A DNA stretch of 64,000 bases from Lutjanus erythropterus (GCA_020091685.1 CM034603.1:11080683-11144682), one strand, 5' to 3'. Positions 25,900 to 38,115 are shown, counted from the stretch's first letter. The notes: generated by a model not told the origin, from the sequence alone. Numbers and translations are program-made.

Positions 25900-27099
25900 C
25901 TTTAAAATATTCATATAGTAACTTCAGATTTTGCTCTGTACTCTTTACACCTCATCTTTTGGCGTATCCAACGTAATTCTTTGCAACTTTTTCTTCACTG
26001 TAACACTGAAGCTTATGACAGATTTGTCTGCAGAGTCAGCAGAATATTCATTAAACACACACATCAGGATCACCACACCCAGCTTGTTGTTACTGGCCAT
26101 TACTTCAAGCTTACTTCAGAGAAACTAAAACCCATTCAAGGCCTGAGTCCACACAATAATCGGACAAACAGCAGCTATATTAACAGAGAGCACATGGATG
26201 GGCCTATATCATTGCCTTTATCAGTAAACAAGCTGTTATTTTTTGAGATCATCCTAACCATCGAAAACTCAACTAAAGTATGCATAAAATCAGCAGCAAT
26301 GCCAACTTGTCTCTTATTACACTAAATTTTGGCCACAAATCCACAAAGTTAAATATTTCTATATTTCCGTAATTCTCACAAAACACAAAGAAGTTCTGTC
26401 TCTCAAAGATGCCTGGTTCAACTCCAAATTATTATTATTATTCAGTTAACTCCAAACCGCAAACTAAATACACATTAATGTCCAGCTGTCCATCTAACTT
26501 TGTTTCATACTGGCAAACCTGCCAGTGACTGACAAAATGATAATTGCAATGATTTTGCAGTTCTTCAGCCCTTGTAGAAACATAGCATAATGCAACCTGT
26601 CTGAAGAGAAAAACCGATTCACCAAAAAACTGATTCAGCACAGGACACAGCTCTATGTCAAATATATTGTGCTTATTCTTATATAACTAATTAATAAGGG
26701 GGTAATAAGGTCTGATCATATGGACTCCTTTATGAGGCCTCATGAATGAAGGCCCCACAGCTCTAGTTAACAAATTCTGGAATGACCCTGAATGAAGAGA
26801 GTCTGCCACATATGAATGCACATAAGAAGTAGGCTTTAACTGTCACAATTGTTTAACCAGTGATGGAGTAGATCACTCCACCTGTCAAACTGTCAGTCAT
26901 GATGAAGCAATTTACTGCAATGTTGAGTTTATATTCTGGAATAATGCACCTGCGATTTGTGCACAGATTATTTTGGAGCTCTGCTGCTCATCTCATGTTG
27001 TCTCAAAAAAGTTCCATAGCTAAAAATGACATCTTACTGATACTTGATCTAATTTAAGATCATTTTGCAAAAGTGTGTTTAATTATGATTAAGTTATTT
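25900..27099. other. Intronic DNA, no gene seen
   Basis: AT-rich. The overlapping 65- and 114-codon plus-strand frames at 25931-26325 have no motif. Short (ATT)n at about 26428-26442. Confidence 0.35.
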
Positions 27100-27490
27100 T
27101 CATGGAGTAGTTGAATGTTTTGTCAAGGAAAAAGCTTTGATTGCTTTCTTGCAGAGAGTGAGATGACAAGATTGATACCAGTTAAGTGTCTGTCTGCCAA
27201 ACATGAAGCTACAGCCAGTTAGCTTAGCAGAAATGACAGGAAACAGGGTAGAAACAGCTAGTGCAGCTCTCTCTAAGCGTAACAAAACAAAGTCACTGCA
27301 TCTTGTCAAGAAATAGCCTTGCACAGAACCCTTGATGAAACCACAAGTTAGATTTTTGAACAGATTTAACAAACGAGATATGGTATGTTAATTAGTTGGC
27401 TTTAAAGGTACTCGTAGGTTGATTTTATAACATTTGTACAGGGCAATGCTTACTGTTTCCCTCTGTTTCAGGTCTACACTAAGCTAACCA
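27100..27490. repeat. GTTAGCTTAGC-type dispersed fish repeat, copy 1
   Basis: Contains GAGATGACAAGATTGATACC, AAGCTACAGCCAGTTAGCTTAGC, GGAAACAGGGTAGAAACAGCTAG and a right part with CTACACTAAGCTAACCAGCT. This order is familiar from a very abundant fish repeat. A second, more decayed copy is at 35570-35930. Confidence 0.6.
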
Positions 27491-27509
27491 GCTTCTTGGT
27501 AGTATTGTG

Positions 27510-28251
27510 ATTTTTTCCCCAAAAAATTCTGAATAAATTTTTTGATAGCTAAATCAATTTTTACATGTATAAATAAGTGCTTGATGCTAACATATAATGG
27601 GAATTAACCATTGATGGAAATTAGCACTGTGATAATTGTAATATTATTCTAAAAAAAAGTGATCCATTTTTCCTCACATGCTTATCAAAATGACATGTGC
27701 TCATACTTACAGGCATATATTTCCTATACTCTGTTGAAACGAACAAATAGTTGCTGACTTCTCTCTGTTAACTCAGTGGTTGGGATGTTAATTTTAAAGC
27801 TCTTTGTGCTGTTTGCAGTTTTCAAGGGCTCTGTTCATTTTGGCCTAACATCACATTTTATTCACTTTCTTATGGCACTAGAGTGGTGAGCAGGAACACC
27901 TAAAGTTTCCCTCAAAGTATTCTGTTTACTACTTTTTTATGTACTCTAACAATGATGCTGCTGAAATAAAGCCCAAAGACTGACTGACATGTGATGTGTT
28001 TTTGGAAATATGATATACGATGCAACATTCAACAACAATAAATTGGAATATCAAATCGCAGGACTTGTAGAATTGCGCCAAATATTCAATCAGCATGAAA
28101 GTATGGTGATAGTGTCAAATCAGAAGATAAATGTACTGTCCCAGACCTACTTCTCAATGTAGTTTCATATGTAGACATATGTATGACTTTCTCATCTAAC
28201 CAGTAATAAAACTAATAATTTTTTTCTTAAAATGTAGAACTATTCCTTTAA
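27510..28251 (+). repeat. Repeat family of 1266-2400, copy B (right part)
   Basis: The sequence tracks copy A from its middle onward: AATGGAAATTAGCA, then ACTCAG, AAGGGCTCT, CAATGATGCTGCTGAAATA, CTGACTGACATGTGATG and AACAAATTGGAATATCA-like blocks in the same order. Its right end, GTAGAACTATTCCTTTAA, is the inverse of the TTAAAGGGATAGTTC left end of copy A, so the two copies together define a full element of about 1.1 kb. Confidence 0.65.
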
Positions 28252-28394
28252 TGTCATCCTCTTCCATTTATATTATATTGTGTAATCCCTCTTTGCACAA
28301 TGTGTGTTACTGCTGTGTGCAACTTTGCATTAGACCTGCTTCATTAACTTCAAGATTCATCCAAAATGTTGGGCTGTTTATTCATTTCCATGCG

Positions 28395-28672
28395 TGTGTG
28401 AGGACATTTATTACTCATGTTGTGGGAACATAAATCTGTTTACACACTTATGGGGACCAAATGGAAGTCCCCAGAATGTCAATCATTAAATTTAGGGTGA
28501 TGACCTGGGTTAGGGTCAGGGTCAAGGCTAGTCAAGTGGTCATTATGGGAAGGGTTAGGATAAGTCTCTGGGAAATTAATGTAAGTCAGTGTAATGTCCT
28601 ATGAAGTGATGGAGACGTGTGTGTGTGCGTGTGTGTGTGTGTGTGCGTGTGTGTGTGTGCGCATGTGTGTGG
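28395..28672. repeat. GGGGACC/TTAGGGTTAGG-type repeat ending in (GT)n
   Basis: TTATGGGGACCAAATGGAAGTCCCC, then GGGTTAGGGTCAGGG and GGGTTAGGATAAG, then a 56-base GT-rich microsatellite with GC interruptions (about 28616-28671). This arrangement is common in fish introns. Short frames of alternating Val/Cys or His/Thr codons across it are artefacts. Confidence 0.6.
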
Positions 28673-30379
28673 CACTAAGAAGCAGTGAGCTGAGAATTTG
28701 CATATGGGCTCACAGTTTATTGGGCAACAATAATGTTTTATGTCTCTGTTTATCCTTTCAGTTTCCACTTTTGCAACAGTTTTCAGAGCAAAGCTCTCAG
28801 CAGACATACAGTACAAACTGCCATGTATCCACATGAGACAGAAAGATGATTCAGTGAAAACTTACCCACAATTCCTGGGTGTTTCCGCGCAGGTGCCCGA
28901 CATCCACCTCAGGCCACTCGGCTGTGAGTGCCACCGCCCGGTGATGGGACAAACACACACCAGCTGCTACTTGTATCTGTACAGCATTTTTAGTCTTCAA
29001 CTCGCCTCAACTCACAGTTTCCATAGTAACGGGCTGGGAGGAATTGAAGACTGAAAAAGACATACAGGACATTTGGTGTCCCTCTCTCTCAAGGCGTCAT
29101 GAGGTAGACGATGTGTGGGCTAGAACATCCCTGTAAGATCAGGTAGCTGTGATGGGGGCTTCAGTAAGACGGGAGCGTGAGAAGAGACAGACGCTGTCTA
29201 TCCGTACATCCAGATGACAGAACATCTGGAACAGGATGTAATTTTCTTTTCATTTCCAACTTCACAATAAAATAACTCTTGACAGTAACTCTGTGAGGAA
29301 AGTTTAAACTTCAAAGTTTTACTCTTGAATGGCTTTAGAAACTGTGATAAGATTTGCTCTCCAATATACAGTACAGTACTGTATATATTTCTCTGTATAG
29401 TCCATGAAATCCTTCTGACTGAGTCTGAAAGGAATACTTTCTTAAAGCCTTACACAGCATTTTGTGCTTCACTTAATAGAACCCAATGAGATGATAAAGA
29501 TTACACTGTGAGGGAAAAAAAGTTTTATCAGTGTGCCCCAGAGGGAATGGAGGACAATCTTTGTTATCTTCTGTTATTTTTTTTCTCACCATGATGAACT
29601 GTGTTTCACAAAGGAACAAAACATCTTAAATCTTATGTGTAAATGTATTGTTTTGTACAAAGAATTTTTCTTGATAAGTATAAAATACAAAGAAGCATTT
29701 AAGTTAAGTTCCAGACCACCATACAGCCAAAATATAAATCCTAAATCAAAGTCACAGGCATTAAATAAGAGTTCAGTCTGTGAACGTAATATTATCAACT
29801 GTCAGCCGAGGACAAAAGTTACTTCAGGTTCCTTTGCTGTGGATTAGTGTTATTAATCATTTTCTTCAAGTTCTTTAAATATCCTTTAGGTGTTGCATCC
29901 ATTTCCTTCAACTGAAAAGTTATATTGTGAGGTTGTGTGTCAGCTGAAAAACTTAATAATGAGTGCAGTCGTAAGCTTATGTGGTCTTTTTACGGCTGTC
30001 CTGAATGCCATATTTTGGGCTTCTGATCTTCAGTAGTAATCAACAACGAATATTCAAAGCTTCAGCAGCAGGGGAGCATGTGGTGTTGGCCATTTGGAAT
30101 AAGCCGTACGTTTCTTCATTAAGCTGAGGTCTAAAACTGAAGTGTGACTTTCACTTTTTCACTGGTGTGAGTGTGAGGGACGCCCAGATATTTCCACATT
30201 TTAACTGCGCAAATGTTTTCCTTTATCACAGGAATTTGTCACTGGTTTTGGTGGGTCAAATGACCAAAGCAGCATTCCAAATAAGTTATTTATTACTTAG
30301 AGAAACATTGTGCACTGTACAGTCTCCTGCACGCGTGCATGCTGGTTACAGCAGAGTTGTGTATAACAGCGTCAGTGTC
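28673..30379. other. Intronic DNA, no gene seen
   Basis: AT-rich. Frames of up to 104 codons (28740-29054, 29533-29847) show no motif. Confidence 0.35.
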
Positions 30380-30600
30380 GCTTGTGCTGCTGGTGTTTTG
30401 TCCATCTGCACCCAGCTCGTGCTGAAGCTGCTGTCTCTCTGTCAGAGAGGTGGTGGTCCGAGTGACGATGGAGGCAACAGGGAGCAACGAGTCTGGGGCA
30501 GCAGCGCCTGCTGTGTCTTTCTCTGTTAGAGACACAGTGAGAAGCAGGTGGGCGTGCAGGGCGGGCACCCACCTAGCAGCAACTAGAGCGTGAGCTTGAC
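30380..30600. other. GC-rich island with short open frame, unassigned
   Basis: This patch is clearly more GC-rich than the surrounding intron. On the plus strand GACGATGGAGG begins a 41-codon frame, MEATGSNESGAAAPAVSFS..., with a possible splice donor (AGCAG|GTGGGC) 27 codons in. A 91-codon minus-strand frame (30293-30568) overlaps it. I see no known domain. It could be part of a decayed transposon's first exon, a noncoding RNA promoter or chance. Confidence 0.2.
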
Positions 30601-31479
30601 ACAGATCGACATAACACCGGTGGCACGAGGATCACCAAGGAGACCAGCGAGGAGAACAAATATAAAAATGGTTGAATACTAATTTTGCCGTTCAAATACC
30701 ATGGCATCAAATAAAGCTAGCTAGCATTAGATACAGCCCTGGCTCTTTTATATGTTGGATGTTTGAAGTCTTGCAACAAATAAGATGCCTTGAAACAAAT
30801 ATGTTTGAACGCACACTACATTCTCCATGATGTGGTTGGATACTGTTTAAGTTTCAGTCCCTTGTTTCACCGTAGAGCTCAGCTGAGACAGTCTCCAGCA
30901 GTCAAACCCCAAACCCATTTTCTGATTTCTCATTGTGTGTGTGTTGCAACATAAGGTAGCAGACATGTACTGTTGACTGCTTGAGAATGCTGATGCTGCG
31001 TTCATGTCACATAGGATGTTCTGTAAATACAATCTGTCCACAAAATTGTTTGTGTCAACTTCCTGTTGGGAATTACAAGTAGGATCTGAGGACAGTTTTG
31101 CAGCTGCTGTTATCACACACCAGGGAAAGTGGCTGTATACACATGATGCGTGCCTGCTGTAGTGAATGTGTGTTTGGTTTAATATTCAGAAATGATTATG
31201 GGTTTCAGTGTCCCAGTAATTAATGCTTGCTTTAAAACTAAAGAACAAACAAACCTGATTACAGCACAACTGCAGCAAGCAAACATTAACCTGCAAAGGG
31301 GCCTCAGGGCAAAAATTTGCTGTTGGCACCTCTGCTTTTTTTCCAAACCTGATTGATGTTTTTTTAGGAATATGCCCCATGTAAGCACAGTAAAAACCAA
31401 AAAAATAAAGGTTTTAAAAGTAGATTTTAAGTAGTAGATTTTACAAGTAGTAGATTTTAACTCTTGAGTCCCTCTATGA

Positions 31480-31765
31480 AATGGTGATGTGATATGAGAC
31501 TAGATATCCTCTTATATTTTGAATATTGTTATGTTGTGATATAACATATGTTGTCTTTTCTTGATTTTAAAGGCTGCCTACCAGTAAAGCAATGTAATTT
31601 TCTGAATTTATGCTGTAAAATTATATCACTTCATTGCAATGCACTCTTTAACGCCAGAAAAAAACAACACTTATGCCATGACACAACATAACAAAGATAA
31701 TATCTGGTCTCATGCCATGATATTGAAATAACAATATAAAAATATTGCCTTGTCCTACAGTGTTA
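31480..31765. repeat. TTTTAAAGGCTGC..AGTAAAG dispersed repeat, copy 1
   Basis: Contains GTTGTCTTTTCTTGATTTTAAAGGCTGC, AGTAAAGCAATGTAATTTTCTGAA and flanking ATATGATAT-like motifs in the same order as at 39178-39294. It is a dispersed fish repeat of unknown class. Confidence 0.55.
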
Positions 31766-31809
31766 CTAAACAAATTTAGACCTCATCAGAAGCCCTCGGC
31801 CCTAAGAGA

Positions 31810-31870
31810 GTGGTTCCCAACCTTTCTAGTGCGTGACCCCATTTAAATGAGGCAAAGTGCATTTTTAACC
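31810..31870 (+). mobile_element. hAT-like terminus (AGTGGTTCCCAACC)
   Basis: GAGTGGTTCCCAACCTTTCTAGTGCGTGACCCC matches the start of Charlie-type hAT MITEs. No paired right end was found. Confidence 0.4.
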
Positions 31871-32048
31871 CCTAATCACGAGTTATTTGTCTTGTGAGTC
31901 ACAAGATTCACAAGGCCAGAAGATCAACGCAAGAATCAATCTTCACAGGTTTCAAGTTATTTACTTGTAGCTTAACCACCACTGGCTTTGACCACTGACA
32001 CATGGACAACATAAGAACTCCCGAAAAGTGAAGCCAGAACATCTTTAT

Positions 32049-32061
32049 CGCCCCCTGGTGG
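32049..32061 (-). promoter_or_regulatory. CTCF-like motif
   Basis: On the minus strand CCACCAGGGGGCG fits the CTCF core consensus (CCASYAGRKGGCR) at all 13 positions. It lies in a GCCCCCTGGTGG-type segment that is itself common in fish repeats. Binding is not shown. Confidence 0.4.
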
Positions 32062-33639
32062 CTGGCTGCAGTATAGGTCATAAATCCTGCCTCTCCAGTG
32101 TTAATAGTCAGGACATGGGCTCAAGTAAAACATCAACATATTCATCAAATACATTTTTCCCAAAGACAGTTTCTGTCAATTTAGGTGATTCTTATCACGC
32201 TGATGATTGATCAAGTTATCATTTTTGTTATCAGCTTGGTTTCGGTTTGCTGTTTGATGCTATGAAAGGGATTTCACAACATGATTGACACCTGAGCTCT
32301 CTTTGCAGTTGAGTCAGCCAGGTGTCTCAGCAGGAACCTGCTCCAGTGCTGATCAGTACTGTGCAGACTCCAAATGATGTCACCAGTGCAAGATGGCAGT
32401 ACTTGTATCCACGATATTTTGTATTTTTTTGTCTTCTAGTGGGAGGAGATGGAGACGTGGTGTCCATCTTTATTTTTCAATGATTCAGACGAGTCCTTAT
32501 GAGGAACTACTGGCAGCTATGGCTGTGGTTTAGTTGTGACGACAGCAAGATGTGATTACTTGTTCTAAAACAACAATGGCAGCTGCTAAAGAGATAGCAA
32601 ATGTGTTGTTGTAGCATCAGTTACATCAGAACTGCAGAGAACAGTGCTGAAGGCTTTCCTCAATGGAAAAGATGTTTTTGCTCTTCTACCGACTTGCTTC
32701 AGTAAAACTTTGATTTACCACCTGGCTCTGCTGGCTATGACATATCTGATTGGTTGAAGTGATAGACCATGATAGACAGATGGTTCACCCACATACCTGC
32801 CAAGTGTTTTTTGAAAGTGCTTACCCTTTTTCCAAACATTTTGCAAGAAGGATTTCCCCAATGATCCTGTGTAACAAACCATCTGGTGTTTCAGGTTAGC
32901 AGGTTATAGCCTCAGCTCAAACAATTAAACCAGCAAGTTTTTTCCTCTCCATGGATTGTTCCATTTGAATGTTTTTAGAAGCCTGAAGAGGTGAAAGCAT
33001 CCATAATTTTTCAAGAGAACAAAGTAACAGAACGCAAGAAAGGAAACAGTATCCCCTCATATTTATCTCAACCCATATGTTGAGAACCACAGGTAAGGAT
33101 CTAGAGCCCCGAGGCAGTTTCCCACTCAGCCCAGGTGGTAATGCAGCCTTTGTAAACAAGGTTTAAAAAAGTATTGAAAGAGCAATTAAATTAAATTTAT
33201 CAATCAATCAAATTTATTTGGCTCAGAAAACTAATTTTAAATCACTTTTGGGATCCTGCAGCTGTAGCTGCTCCAGCAACAAACTGTTACCATTTAAAGC
33301 TCTACAGTGAAGCAAGTGATTTAAATGCAGTCTATCATGGTGATAGAAAACACCAGGAAATAAGGGCCAAGTTAAAACTAGATGGAATGATCCATTAAAC
33401 AATACCTGTCCTCTAGCCTGTCCTTTTGGGGCAAAACCACATCAGTGCTCCTGCTGGTTTGGCGATGTGTCTCATTAAATCTGATTTAAATTCACCAAGG
33501 CCTTTGCTGAAAATAGCCTAATCTAATTTTCAGCAAAGAGAATCTCGGAACCATTTCAAGCATTGTTCTGGACTCCAATCTCTGTCTTGGCTGAACCTGA
33601 AATTGCTAAATAAAAAGGCTCCAAGTGAATGAGTCAAAA

Positions 33640-33790
33640 ACCAACCATCAGTCTGTGGATTTAATTAAATAACACAAACAGGCGAGAGTTGCATGATAAA
33701 TGTGACACCACTTTTCAGGTCTGCTGTGATTAATTATTTGAATACAGAGGCCTTGTGTCCCCTAGTCCTTAATCAATAATTTAGTATGTA
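33640..33790. other. Candidate conserved noncoding DNA
   Basis: Repeat-free stretch rich in homeodomain-type cores (GATTTAATTAAATAAC, TGATTAATTATTTG, CCTTAATCAATAATTTAG). Function and conservation are not visible from one sequence. Confidence 0.2.
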
Positions 33791-34654
33791 TGTACAGCTA
33801 GTTTATAATCAGATGTGCTTCTCCACATGTTGGCCACTAGAGACATAACACGAGGAATGACTGATGAAAACGCATCTGATGTTGGAGTTCACTTCCCAAG
33901 CCTGACTGACTGCCTTTTGGCTTTCATCCTGTCTCCTGTCTCTCTGGCCCTCCAGCCAAAAAAAGCACGGCTGGGGCCCCCACTGTCCAGGCCCAAAAAG
34001 TTTTTGTCTGTCTTTCCCTTTCAACTTGTGACAGATGCACAGCCATGTTTATGCAGCATTTCTTTCACTGCTGTATTGAACTTTCAGACATATGTGAGCA
34101 CAAATTCAACGGCTCTGAAAACTTAAAAATCAGCATCTATAAAGTAAAGAGATCTAAGACATTAACACACCATATTCTGTCAAAGTTAGAACATTTAAGC
34201 TTTAAGGTATTTTTTTCTTTAGTGCGCCAGTTGTTTTGAAGTGGTGGGACTCCATGACAACAAAGTGATCATGGATAGTTCTGGTCCCTAAACAGGATGT
34301 TGCACCATTTCAATCAATTTGATGTTCGTTGGTGGATTGTTTGCTCACTGTCACTTAGATCTGAAGCAGATTGACTGAGTTTTTGAGTGTCAAACAAATA
34401 CATAATACCCCCAAAATGTTTTTTTTTTCCTCTTGATTGTTGCTTTTTTTAGTCACAAATATTTTAGGGAAGAGTTTTACATTTTTGAAATAGGCTTACT
34501 TTGCTTTGGTGGATAATTAGATTAGATGAGTTTGTTGGATGTCTGTTTGTCTGACTCACTTGATGTAGACTGTGGACATAAGCCTGCCATTGGTGGCTTA
34601 TTTCAGGCAACATCCATTATTTGTGTTTTCAAGGTCACCATTGTGACAGGTATT

Positions 34655-35215
34655 GTTGGGTACTGAAAGTTGCTGCCAATATGGCATTGGTTCCTGTACA
34701 TTCGGTACCAGTCAGTCAGTTGAAATAGCTGCTCTGTGATGTGGATGTTACAGATGAATTTCCAGTGCCTAATCAACATACTAACCACAGTTGAAATGCA
34801 AGGCTAAATGGTAAAAATGTGAATGTATTTCATTTGAAAAGATTCAAACGGGATGCACCGTACCCACCTGCTTGTGTGATCCCATGCTAAGCCTGTCAGC
34901 TGGCAGTGTGGGCGTCCCTCATCCCAGAGATGGGGATCCTGGATATAAAACACTGTATCTGACATGTCTGATGACACCGCTGATGATGATCAAAGCAGAC
35001 TTTCCTCACATTAGCAAATGTTGTCATATTTATGCAAAACAATTGCCAAAGTTTGAAACTGGAGATTGTAGAATACCAATCCAGTACTTAGATTTTGCTG
35101 TTATTAGTACTGTAGCTGTTGTGTCAATCTCATTATCCATCATTTTGTGTTTCTTTTTTTTAGCTATCAGTTCAGGCACTGTTTTAAAAGTACTGTTTTA
35201 GCACCGTTAGATTAT
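34655..35215 (+). mobile_element. Dispersed element sharing sequence with 48525-49210, copy 1
   Basis: It starts near TTGTTGGGTACTGAAAGTTG and GGTTCCTGTACATTCGGTACC and ends with AGGCACTGTTTTAAAAGTACTGTTTTAGCACC. The inverted copy at 48525-49210 has the same blocks on the minus strand. Both copies contain an open frame ending in ..LKVLF followed by a stop, and similar GTGTGATCCCATGC / GTGTGACCCCATGC segments. The BED-finger remnant seen in copy 2 suggests a hAT origin. Confidence 0.55.
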
Positions 35216-35569
35216 CAAGAAAAAAGCCAAATGATACCCAAAACTAGCTGCAGGAAAGAAGAACAATTTTTGGCATGTAGGTAGCAAACTGTATACTGAA
35301 AAGTTAGCACCTGGTCACTAACTGGTACAAACGAAAACAAGCTAGCAGCAGTTACCTTTTCTTTTCCTGGCGTTTAGCCGTAAGGCCACCCCTGATGCAA
35401 ATGTTCTTCCAGGACAAATTAACCCCCAACACTGTTTGTTATTTCTAGGCTTAGTGAAACCCAGGATGACAAACCAGCTGGAACTTTTTTTTTCCTATAA
35501 CAGAATGATAATGTGCGAAGCATGTCCTTTGACCAACGCTGATACAGTGCTGTGGAGATAGGTCTGGCT

Positions 35570-35930
35570 ATGGGGGCGTAGAAGTCCGTTAAATATAAGA
35601 CTAAAGCCAGTGGCTGGTTAGCATAGCTTAGCATAAAAATAGATACAGCTCGCCTTTTGCTGTTTGTCCACCCACCAGATTTTCCACCTACCAGATGTTC
35701 TAAGTATCATTTATTAACATGCTATAGCTTTTTTGTTTGACTGGTACAAAAATTTAAATGTAAAAATGACAATATGCAGTTTTATATGGGATTATGTGCT
35801 GGATATTTCTTGGATAGAAGCAGTACCTTCCTGGAGTCTCCACTTGTGCTTTGCTAAGCTAACTGGCTCCTGCATGTAGCCTTAACAAATGTTTAACTGA
35901 CTCATTTAACCAAATTATCCACCAGAAAGT
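35570..35930. repeat. GTTAGCTTAGC-type dispersed fish repeat, copy 2
   Basis: Contains GCTGGTTAGCATAGCTTAGCATAAA, then GGGATTATGTGCTGGATATTTCTTGG, TTCCTGGAGTCT and TTTGCTAAGCTAACTGGCT. This is the layout of an abundant fish repeat; copy 1 at 27100-27490 shares the GTTAGCTTAGC and CTAAGCTAAC parts. Confidence 0.6.
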
Positions 35931-36031
35931 AAACAAGTGTATTTCCCAAAACCTCTAACTATTCCCTAAAATATTTGTGACGAAATAAGCATCAATCAAA
36001 GTGGTTTTGATCTTCTCATTTTACTTATTTT

Positions 36032-37155
36032 TAGGGCTGTCAGTTTAACGCGTTAATTAGATTAATTAATTACGCTGCAAATTAACGCGCTATAAAAATT
36101 AACGCAATTAATCATGGGTGGCAAGTCAATGCGCAAGCATTTTAAGTTTGGCCCATTGAGTTCGGCACGCGTGTGATCCGCGGACCACATGTGAGCATCA
36201 TAGTTTTACTGTCACTGTTACTTTTGTATAAGTTATAATACCAGAAATCTCAATGCAGAGTTGCAGTGAAAAGAGGACAAATGCGGCTGTATGCAGCGCA
36301 TCTCTGTGAAGAGCGACTGATTTAAAAGCCGTCACATCGTCTTGATTGAAATCCAGACCGTAACTTTTTTCACTGATGTAACTCTGCTATCACAAAGAAA
36401 CAGATCATAAAACTGTGATGTTCATTGAAACTTTGGTGATATCAGCTGTCTTAACTTCTACACAGCTCCTCTCTGCTCACCGCTGCAGCTCTGTCTCACC
36501 CCGTCTGTCACACACTGTGTCTGCTGATTGATCGTGACTTCTAACCAATCAGATGTGCTGCTGTAGGCGGGACATTGAGTCAGACTACAGAGCGTAGTTG
36601 TATATTATACTGTACAGTGTATAATGATCTAATATATGTATAGTATATACATAGTACAGCACTGTATACGTTTGAAGTTTTTAATATATTACCATTATCA
36701 TTACTATTATCATTATTATTACATCACATAACTATGGTGATAATTACAGACAGACAAAGATCAAAGACAAGTGCATTTTTAAAATAATTTAACTCTAATC
36801 CCACCACTTTTTTCTTTTTTGCTGATCCAAAAAATGATCCGATCCGTGACTCAAGCCCGTGATACGATTTTTGATCCGTTGCACCCCTAAGAGCGAGGCA
36901 AGCTTACTTGGACCTTTGAACGGCAAGTTTATTTATAAAAAGAACAAAGACTGGACTATTAACAAGAACGCAGTGATTTGTACCTTGTGTATTCAATTGA
37001 TTAGTCATGCACTACAATTTTGTAATGTCCTAGAATTCAAATTCTTTATTTGGGGACCTTTAGCAGATATGAGATTAAAATGCGATTAATTAGATTAATT
37101 AATTACAAATCCTGTAATTAATTAGATTAATTTTTTTAATCGCCTGACAGCACTA
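36032..37155 (+). mobile_element. hAT transposon, internally decayed, with exact 8-bp target duplication
   Basis: The termini TAGGGCTGTCAG (36032-36043) and CTGACAGCACTA (37144-37155) are inverted repeats with one mismatch. CTTATTTT flanks both ends (36024-36031 and 37156-37163), the 8-bp duplication of hAT transposases. Subterminal TTAATTAGATTAATTAATTA motifs mirror each other. At 36859-37089 a 76-codon frame includes NKNAVICTLC, which resembles the first cysteine pair of a BED zinc finger, here without the histidine pair in a good context. The rest of the transposase is missing, so the element could not move by itself. The last 59 bases recur identically at 56208-56266. Confidence 0.85.
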
Positions 37156-37359
37156 CTTATTTTACATGTATATTTTAAAAAAAATGTTCAGCAGTTATAG
37201 TGATAATAGTTGTGATAAACCTAAAATGAGATTTGCGTTAGCCCAAGAGCGGCATGTGACATGGGCTCATTGTGTCAGTTTTTATTTACCTCTTCACTTA
37301 AAATTAAATATAACAAAGTAGTAGAGCAAATACACAATGATAATCCCAGGCCGCAGCAA

Positions 37360-37560
37360 CAACCTCAAAATAGATGCTCTCAATTAAAGATAATAACTCC
37401 CAAAGTGTTTCATCATATTGTCTAAAGTGGACATGAGCCGAGGTTAATTGAGACCTACTGTTAGTTTAATTATCAAGACTGCAGACGATGGGCAGCCTTC
37501 AGGACATTGCAAATACACCCTCTGGTTTGACAAGCGCTGAGTAAGTACCAGGAATTGCTC
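37360..37560. other. Candidate conserved noncoding DNA next to the TM7 exon
   Basis: Repeat-free stretch some 560-760 bases downstream of the exon on the transcribed strand, with GTTAATTGAG, GTTTAATTATC and CAATTAAAGATAATAAC motifs that could bind homeodomain or GATA-type factors. No proof of function. Confidence 0.2.
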
Positions 37561-38115
37561 GGATCACATGGAGGGCTTGGCTTAGGCGATAACAGGGTAG
37601 ATTAGATTTGCTAAATATGGCACAGAAATTTAAACTTGTTGACAAAAGTGGAAGAGGGCACAAGCAGTGTCTCCTCTTTTTTCTTATTGAATTTTTGGAA
37701 TCATTTGATAGCTTTTTATCTCATTGGATCCTGTGAAGCTTCTTGATACACTTAGCCCATCGTACACGTGTCCAAAATATTATGTTTTTGGTCTGAATTT
37801 GCACCATGCAGCTTGAGCGTTTCTCCTAAAATTTGCAACAAGTAGCGGGATTCAAATGTGAAAAAACACCTTCCTATATATCATCAGCCCACATTTACAT
37901 AATTTAGATCATTCAGTGGCAAGAAGGCACCTTAACATCTGATAGGGATGTAAAACAATGGCTCATTTTTATTATTTCAAACCACCGTGAAAACAGCAGA
38001 GAGAACTGTCCTCAGTAGGCGAGATGACCTCCACCTACCGTTTTCCTGACAACGAATGATAAAAGGCATTGACCTCAGCCACCGCTCACCCTCCTTCCCT
38101 CCCACCCACTCTCAC

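Larger units (their letters stand above)
11836..38115 (-). other. tmtops: Last intron of the TMT opsin gene (26.3 kb)
   Basis: On the minus strand it starts with the donor CAG|GTGAGAG after the TM7 exon and ends with the acceptor TTGCCCCAG before the tail exon; both junctions are phase 0. The intron falls between NKQ and FYRCF, the position that also carries an intron in vertebrate rhodopsin (after Q312), which supports shared ancestry. At 26,280 bases it is long for a fish intron. It contains at least a dozen recognisable transposon fragments and no convincing nested gene. Stretches of it not listed separately look like AT-rich unique or decayed repeat DNA. Confidence 0.8.

Noticed and set aside
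28586-28836. Frames of repeated Val/Cys or His/Thr codons
   Set aside because: They are translations of the GT/CA microsatellite.
30293-30568. 91-codon minus-strand frame as a gene on the opsin strand
   Set aside because: Low-complexity Ser/Thr/Ala text over a GC-rich patch, with no domain.
33815-34126. 103-codon plus-strand frame
   Set aside because: No motif and intronic surroundings; length is not unusual for chance in 64 kb.
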